Shown here: one piece after another, positions 59,491-64,000 of the stretch
Layout of the letters: every line of letters starts with the position of its first letter
How positions within the stretch are numbered: the first letter of the stretch is position 1
DNA from: Futiania mangrovi
GTDB lineage: Bacteria; Pseudomonadota; Alphaproteobacteria; Futianiales; Futianiaceae
DNA length: 64,000 nt
Reading direction: 5' to 3'
Assembly: GCF_024158125.1 (NCBI RefSeq)
Contig: NZ_JAMZFT010000001.1
Location: forward strand, 682,001-746,000
Program-made: the position numbers and the translations under genes
The notes under the pieces: generated by a model
What the model was told of the DNA's origin: nothing
The model's input: only the letters and a program-made list of their open reading frames with translations
Database searches by the model: none

Positions 59491-61452
59491 TGAAAGCGTG
59501 TGTGTCTGCATGGCGGCGCGCGTGCCCGTGCCGTCCCCGGTCCCGAACACGGTGCCGGCGGGCCGGACGGTCTTGCGCGTGCCGCCGTCGCGGCGGGTGA
59601 AGCCCAGCCGGTCGAAATATTCCAGCATCTCGATCGTCAGGTTGCGGCCGAGGCCCGACCGGTCGCGGAACTCCGCGGCGGTGAAGCCCTCGTCCGCCGC
59701 TTGCCGCGTCCCGTCCTCCGCAAGGTCCGCGAGGCGCCGCAGCGTCGCTTGCGTCAGGTAGCGGTTGGGGGTCACGCGGGTCGCCTCTCCCAACATGGCG
59801 GCGCGGGCCAGCAGTGCCTCCGCCCGGTCCTGTGCAATGTCGAGCGCGGCCGCAAGTTCGGAGATCACGGGCGGGCGTCCCGGCGCCTCCAGCAGCGGCT
59901 TCGCGCGGGCCCAGAGCGCGCCATCCTCGGCGTTCAGGCGCGGCGCGTGGCTCGCAAGCCGCAGGAAGGGGCCGGCGCGCACGGCCTCGCCCGCTGCCAC
60001 GAGGCCGGAGACGGCGGCGTCGAGCGCTGCGGGCAGGCAGGGCCGGGGCAGCATCCGTGCCAGCGCGGTGCGGTCGGGGCCCGCCCGTTCCGGCTGGCTG
60101 CGGTGATGATGGGCAAGGGCGTCCAGGATGGCGCACCTCAGGGCTTCGGCATGGCCGCGCGTCAGGCCTGCGTCCCCGTCCGCCCCGGAGGCGACCACGG
60201 GCACGCGCGCGCGCATCGCCTCTGCCTCGGCCGGATCCAGGTTCCAGGCGGTGTCGAGCGCACCCAGCGGCACACCGCCCGGCATCCCTTCCAGCAGTGA
60301 CTGCAAAGCCGCCGCTCGGCCGCGGCCGCGCAGTGCGGCCAGCCACGCGAGCCGTGCCGGTGCGCCGCGTCCACGCTGCACGCCTTGCGGGTCGACGATA
60401 CGGCCGCCGCCCAACGTCTCACGTGCTGACTGGTTGCGCAGGATCACGGCGTCGCCTGCCGCCGCGACGGCCGGGCGCGAGAGGACGATCTGCGCGAGGG
60501 CGCTTTCCCCAGGTGCAAGCGTTGCGCGGTCCAGCAGGAACAGCCTCCCGGGGATATCCGCGCTGCCCAGGTGCACATGAACCGGCGTGTCCCGCTTCAG
60601 CGGGCGATCGTGCGTGGCGAGCAGGCGGACATCGACGTCGAGGCGCGCCGACGCAGGCGCCACGCGCGGCGCCACCAGCCAGTCGCCGCGGTGAATGTCG
60701 GCCTTCTCCACCCGGCCCGCCAGGTTGATCGCGCAGCGGTCGCCGGCGCGGGCCACCTCCGCCTGGCGGTTCTGCACCCTCAGCCCGCGGATCCGTACGT
60801 CGCGGCCGCTGGGCTCCAGCCGCAGCGTTTCGCCTTGCCCTGCGCGGCCCGACTGGACGAGGCCGGTGACCACCAGCCCCGTGCCGTCGACATGGAAGGC
60901 GCGGTCTATCGCAAGACGGAAGTTTCCACGCGGGTCGGGCGCGGGGGCGCTTTCGGCGAGCGCGCGCAGGCGTGCGGCAAGTTCGGCTACTCCCTCGCCG
61001 GTCGTGCTGGAGACGGGCAGCACGGGGGCATCCGCCAGGCCCGTCCCCTCCAGCAGGCGCGCGACCTCCCCGCGGGCCGCGTCGAGGCGGGCGGGGCTCA
61101 CGCGGTCGGCCTTGGTCAGCGCCACCAGCCCTTCGCGCACCCCGACGAGGTCGAGCACGGCGAGGTGCTCCAGCGTCTGCGGCATCGGACCGTCGTCCGC
61201 CGCGATCACCAGCAGCGCCGCCCGTATCCCCGTCACCCCCGCCAGCATGTTGCGGACGAAGCGGCTGTGGCCCGGCACGTCGACGAAGCCGATGGTATGG
61301 CCCGGCGCGATCTGCGTGTCGTAGACGAAGCCCAGGTCGATGGTCAGGCCGCGCGCCTTCTCTTCCGGCAGGCGGTCTGCGTCCTGCCTGGTCAGCGCGC
61401 GCAGAAGGCTCGTCTTGCCGTGGTCGACATGGCCCGCCGTGGCGATGATCAT
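59443..61452 (-). CDS. selB: Selenocysteine-specific elongation factor SelB
   Basis: This is a 669-residue protein. The N-terminal GTPase has Gly-His-Val-Asp-His-Gly-Lys-Thr (7-14), Asp-Val-Pro-Gly-His (switch 2) and Thr-Lys-Ala-Asp. EF-Tu-like domains 2 and 3 follow, then winged-helix repeats at the C-terminus that bind SECIS RNA. It delivers Sec-tRNA-Sec to in-frame UGA codons. The ATG at 61452 overlaps the selA stop (ATGA 61449-61452). Oddly, the frame runs 15 codons into tRNA-Sec and stops at a TGA within the tRNA (59445-59443); the usual family end is about 30 residues earlier. Confidence 0.95.
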   Translation of the reverse strand: MIIATAGHVDHGKTSLLRALTRQDADRLPEEKARGLTIDLGFVYDTQIAPGHTIGFVDVPGHSRFVRNMLAGVTGIRAALLVIAADDGPMPQTLEHLAVLDLVGVREGLVALTKADRVSPARLDAARGEVARLLEGTGLADAPVLPVSSTTGEGVAELAARLRALAESAPAPDPRGNFRLAIDRAFHVDGTGLVVTGLVQSGRAGQGETLRLEPSGRDVRIRGLRVQNRQAEVARAGDRCAINLAGRVEKADIHRGDWLVAPRVAPASARLDVDVRLLATHDRPLKRDTPVHVHLGSADIPGRLFLLDRATLAPGESALAQIVLSRPAVAAAGDAVILRNQSARETLGGGRIVDPQGVQRGRGAPARLAWLAALRGRGRAAALQSLLEGMPGGVPLGALDTAWNLDPAEAEAMRARVPVVASGADGDAGLTRGHAEALRCAILDALAHHHRSQPERAGPDRTALARMLPRPCLPAALDAAVSGLVAAGEAVRAGPFLRLASHAPRLNAEDGALWARAKPLLEAPGRPPVISELAAALDIAQDRAEALLARAAMLGEATRVTPNRYLTQATLRRLADLAEDGTRQAADEGFTAAEFRDRSGLGRNLTIEMLEYFDRLGFTRRDGGTRKTVRPAGTVFGTGDGTGTRAAMQTHTLSGRGSDPGGPHGLQTR

Positions 61453-62885
61453 GGCGCCCCGTCCGAAAGGTCGAGCGCGCCGAGTTGCCCGACGAACGCT
61501 GCCTCGTCCTCCAGGCAGCGCAGGTCGAACAGCAGCGCACCGCCCGCGATGCGTCCGATCACTGGGCGCGGCAGGCGGCGGAACGCGCGCGCCAGCGCCT
61601 CCACCTTGCCGCCCGCCTTCCGCCCCCCGTGCGGGGTGAGCGCGAGCGCCCGGCTCGGCAGAAGGTCCACAGGCAGGGCGCCGCTGCCGATCTGGCTCCG
61701 GCACGCCACGATCTCCACGTCCGCGGCCCCGTCGACTGCGGTGCGCACCGGCCCCGCGAGACGCTCGGCCCGCCCGGCGATCTCCGCTTCCGGAACGGTC
61801 AGCATCCGCAGCACGGGCAGCCGCGCGGCCAGGCGTTCGGGGCTCTCGTAGAGGCGCAAAGTCGCCGACAGCCCGGCGAGAATGATCTTGTCGAGGCGCA
61901 GCGCGCGCTTCATCGGGTTGCGGCGGATGCGGTCCACGAGATCCGCACGACCGGCGACGATCCCGGCTTGCGGGCCGCCTAGCAGCTTGTCGCCGCTGAA
62001 GGTGACGAGGTCCATGCCGGCAGCCAGCGACTCGCCGGGCGTAGGCTCGTGCGGCAGGCCGTAGCGTTCGAGATCGACGAGCGTGCCGCTCCCCAGGTCG
62101 CAGACGGCGGGAAGCCCGGCCTCATGGGCGATCCGGGCGACGTCGGCTTCGCTCACGGCGGCGGTGAAGCCGGTGACGGCGTAATTGCTGGCATGCACCT
62201 TCATCAGCAGTGCCGTTTCGTCCCCGATCGCGCCGGCATAGTCGCGCGGGTGCGTGCGGTTCGTGGTGCCGACCTCCCGCAGCCGGGCGCCGGCGCGCGC
62301 CATCACGTCGGGGATGCGGAACGCGCCGCCGATCTCGACAAGCTCGCCGCGGGAGACGATCACCTCCCGGTCCTGCGCCAGCGTGTTGAGCACGAGCAGC
62401 ACGGCGGCTGCATTGTTGTTGACGAGGGTCGCGGCTTCTGCCCCGGTCAGGCGGCAGACCTGTGCCTCGACACGCGCGTCCCGGTCCCCGCGGCGTCCGG
62501 TCTCGAGGTCGTATTCGAGGTCCGATGGCTCGGCCGCCGCCGCTGCGATCTCGCGGATCGCTTCCTCCGCCAGCGGCGCCCGGCCGAGGTTGGTGTGGAT
62601 CACGGTGCCGGTGAGGTTGAAGACGCTGCGGACCGCCGGTGCGAGCCGCTCCGCGATCCGCGTCCCTGCCATGCCGGCAAGCGCCTGCGGGTCGGAAAAC
62701 GTCTCCGCGTCCGCTCCGCCCGCGATCCGCGCTCGAGCTTCGGCGAGCACGTCGCGGACGGCATCGCGCACCGCTGTCGCGCCGTGCGCAAGGACGAGCG
62801 GTTCGAACGGCGCGCTCTTCAGCAGGGCGTCGATGGATGGCAGCAGATCGTAACGCGGGCGCGCATGTGTCCTGGCGGCATCCAT
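61449..62885 (-). CDS. selA: L-seryl-tRNA(Sec) selenium transferase SelA
   Basis: This is a 478-residue PLP enzyme. The Lys300 in [12 protein letters not shown] is the PLP lysine. Thr-Val-Ile-His-Thr-Asn-Leu-Gly-Arg and Val-Asn-Asn-Asn-Ala-Ala-Ala are typical SelA segments. It converts Ser-tRNA-Sec to Sec-tRNA-Sec using selenophosphate. It is the first gene of selA-selB-tRNA-Sec. A promoter with the 12-bp motif shared with the flavoprotein gene precedes it. No selD for selenophosphate supply is visible in the window. Confidence 0.96.
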   Translation of the reverse strand: MDAARTHARPRYDLLPSIDALLKSAPFEPLVLAHGATAVRDAVRDVLAEARARIAGGADAETFSDPQALAGMAGTRIAERLAPAVRSVFNLTGTVIHTNLGRAPLAEEAIREIAAAAAEPSDLEYDLETGRRGDRDARVEAQVCRLTGAEAATLVNNNAAAVLLVLNTLAQDREVIVSRGELVEIGGAFRIPDVMARAGARLREVGTTNRTHPRDYAGAIGDETALLMKVHASNYAVTGFTAAVSEADVARIAHEAGLPAVCDLGSGTLVDLERYGLPHEPTPGESLAAGMDLVTFSGDKLLGGPQAGIVAGRADLVDRIRRNPMKRALRLDKIILAGLSATLRLYESPERLAARLPVLRMLTVPEAEIAGRAERLAGPVRTAVDGAADVEIVACRSQIGSGALPVDLLPSRALALTPHGGRKAGGKVEALARAFRRLPRPVIGRIAGGALLFDLRCLEDEAAFVGQLGALDLSDGAP

Positions 62886-62928
62886 GTTCCGGCACGTGTT
62901 CCGATGGCGGGTTGGCAGCTTCCGGTCA

Positions 62929-62962
62929 GCCTAGGACCCGCGCCAACTCATTGTCAATCAAG
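62929..62962 (-). promoter_or_regulatory. selA promoter with the shared CTTGATTGACAA element
   Basis: On the minus strand CTTGATTGACAA (62962-62951) includes the -35 TTGACA; 17 bp later is CTAGGC (62934-62929). An upstream AT-rich stretch (GCAATAAAT) resembles the GCAACAAAAAT upstream of the flavoprotein promoter at 55256. Confidence 0.65.
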
Positions 62963-63100
62963 TGAATTTATTGCCTATGCGCAACAAGGAGCGTGCCGAT
63001 GTCTGCCGCCATCGCGCGCCGACAAGGGCCGTGCCAGCCATGCCGCCTTCGTGTAAGAGGGCGGGGGCGGCATGGGTGATGCGGGGAGCGGGACCGAAAC

Positions 63101-63841
63101 GTGTCGATGGAACGCGCCGATACAGCGGGTGCCGCGGTGCTGGTCGCCCATGGGTCGCCCTCCGATCCGGTGACGCAGGAGGCGGCGGTGCAGGCGCTGG
63201 CCCGCGCCGTCGCCGCGGAATTGCCGGGCGTCTGGGCGGTGCGCGCCGCCACCCTGGCCGCGGACGGGGCGCTGGAGCGCGTATTCGACGGCCTCGCTTC
63301 GGGCGCGTGCGTGTTTCCCCTCTTCATGTCCGACGGCTGGTTCGTCGGGACCGCGCTGCCGCGCCGCCTGCAGGCGCTTGGGCGGGGCGGGGCCAGGATC
63401 CTGACCCCGCTCGGCATGCTGCCGGCCTTCCACGACCTGTGCGCGGAGCTCGTGCTTGCCGCGATCGCCGCCGAAGGCTGGCGGCCCGATGACACCGCCG
63501 TGATCCTTGCTGCCCACGGATCGCGCCGCGGCGAGGTTCCCGCCCGGCGGACGCGGGAGGCGGCGGAAGCGATTGCCAGCAGGGCCGGGGTGCGGAGCGT
63601 GCAGCCGGGCTTCGTCGAGCAAGCGCCGTTCCTCGCCGATACGCTGCGCGCCGCGCCGCCGCAGGCGCTGTGCCTGCCGTTCTTCGCGGCCGATGCAGGG
63701 CACGTGACGCACGACCTGCCCGCCGCCGTCGCGGCGAGCGGCTTTCGCGGACCCGTGCTGCCCGCCGCCGGAACGGCGCCCGGCGTGGTCCGGATCGTTG
63801 CGCGTGCATTGTGCGAAATTCCCCGGTCCGATGGGTCTTAG
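63101..63841 (+). CDS. CbiX/SirB-family chelatase-like protein
   Basis: This is a 246-residue protein with two related halves, each starting Val-Ala/Leu-Ala-His-Gly-Ser (Val-Ala-His-Gly-Ser near 16-20 and Ala-Ala-His-Gly-Ser near 138-142). The histidines in these repeats are the metal or substrate ligands in sirohydrochlorin/cobalt chelatases. It may insert Co2+ or Fe2+ into a tetrapyrrole, or be a related protein of other use. It is divergent from selA across 215 bp. The start is GTG 63101 or ATG 63107. Confidence 0.85.
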   Translation: MSMERADTAGAAVLVAHGSPSDPVTQEAAVQALARAVAAELPGVWAVRAATLAADGALERVFDGLASGACVFPLFMSDGWFVGTALPRRLQALGRGGARILTPLGMLPAFHDLCAELVLAAIAAEGWRPDDTAVILAAHGSRRGEVPARRTREAAEAIASRAGVRSVQPGFVEQAPFLADTLRAAPPQALCLPFFAADAGHVTHDLPAAVAASGFRGPVLPAAGTAPGVVRIVARALCEIPRSDGS

Positions 63842-63846
63842 GCGCG

Positions 63847-63859
63847 GGTCTGGCAGACC
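63847..63859 (+). terminator. Small hairpin after the chelatase-like gene
   Basis: GGTCT (63847-63851) and AGACC (63855-63859) pair over a 3-nt loop, followed by GTTT. It lies 6 bp after the stop. The remaining 140 bp to the window end hold no gene I can support. Confidence 0.4.
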
Positions 63860-64000
63860 GTTTCGCCGCAGGGATAACTCGCACGTCGAAAAAGTTACTC
63901 AAGAGTCACAAAAACCACTCGACATTTTTTCGGGTGAATGATGAGCTATTTGCAAGCGGGCTCCGGACGGTCATGTTCCCACGCGGAACAGACCATTTCA

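Noticed and set aside
61453-61704. N-terminal extension of SelB upstream of 61452
   Set aside because: The added residues are another-frame reading of selA; the GTPase domain starts at 61452 with a four-base overlap to selA.

Overview
The window is GC-rich, densely coded DNA. It is probably from an alphaproteobacterium of the metabolically versatile, organic-acid-using kind. This is inferred from three TRAP-type uptake systems or parts, the large number of CoA-ester enzymes, promoters with TTGAC and 17-bp spacers, and a cyclohexanecarboxylate pathway resembling that of Rhodopseudomonas. No ribosomal or other marker gene fixes the genus.

The first two thirds (about 1-37,000) is a catabolic island built from acyl-CoA ligases, acyl-CoA dehydrogenases, enoyl-CoA hydratases, short-chain dehydrogenases, thiolases and five family III CoA-transferases or racemases. 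A TetR regulator at 2045-2716 probably controls three units through a 17-bp palindrome: a DUF35/thiolase-like pair, a six-gene operon (3013-10295), and a second long operon (10667-18698). Five consecutive genes of that last operon (13522-18698) look like the AliA, BadK, BadH, AliB and BadI steps that convert cyclohexanecarboxylate to pimeloyl-CoA. A second TetR regulator (36675-37283) probably controls a thiolase/SDR/acyl-CoA dehydrogenase operon (25873-29151) and a divergent pair of units around 35,550, one carrying a complete TRAP transporter. These promoters carry two 14-bp palindromes spaced exactly 21 bp apart. An IclR regulator, a MaoC-like protein and an orphan TRAP binding protein lie between.

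The region 37,300-50,800 is different. It has a decayed IS fragment, two lipoproteins, an oleate hydratase, an overlapping four-gene operon (P-loop NTPase, ABC exporter, hydrolase, lipoprotein), and an Asp/Gly-rich subtilase facing an ECF sigma/anti-sigma pair.

The most striking part is 50,794-62,885. A minus-strand operon ends with a racemase-like protein, a SnoaL-like protein and a protein homologous to the C-terminal part of the operon's first gene. That first gene is a 573-residue selenoprotein with an in-frame UGA in a U-G-S-C motif and a plausible SECIS hairpin just downstream. Divergent from it are a thioredoxin-reductase-like flavoprotein and a full TRAP transporter. These are followed by the selenocysteine machinery: tRNA-Sec, selB and selA. 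The flavoprotein and selA promoters share an identical 12-bp element at the -35 position. I propose that this is one self-contained system: the TRAP proteins import a small acid, the UGSC selenoprotein and its partner act on it using electrons from the flavoprotein, and the Sec apparatus is encoded alongside. The substrate is not known. A selD gene is not visible in the window.
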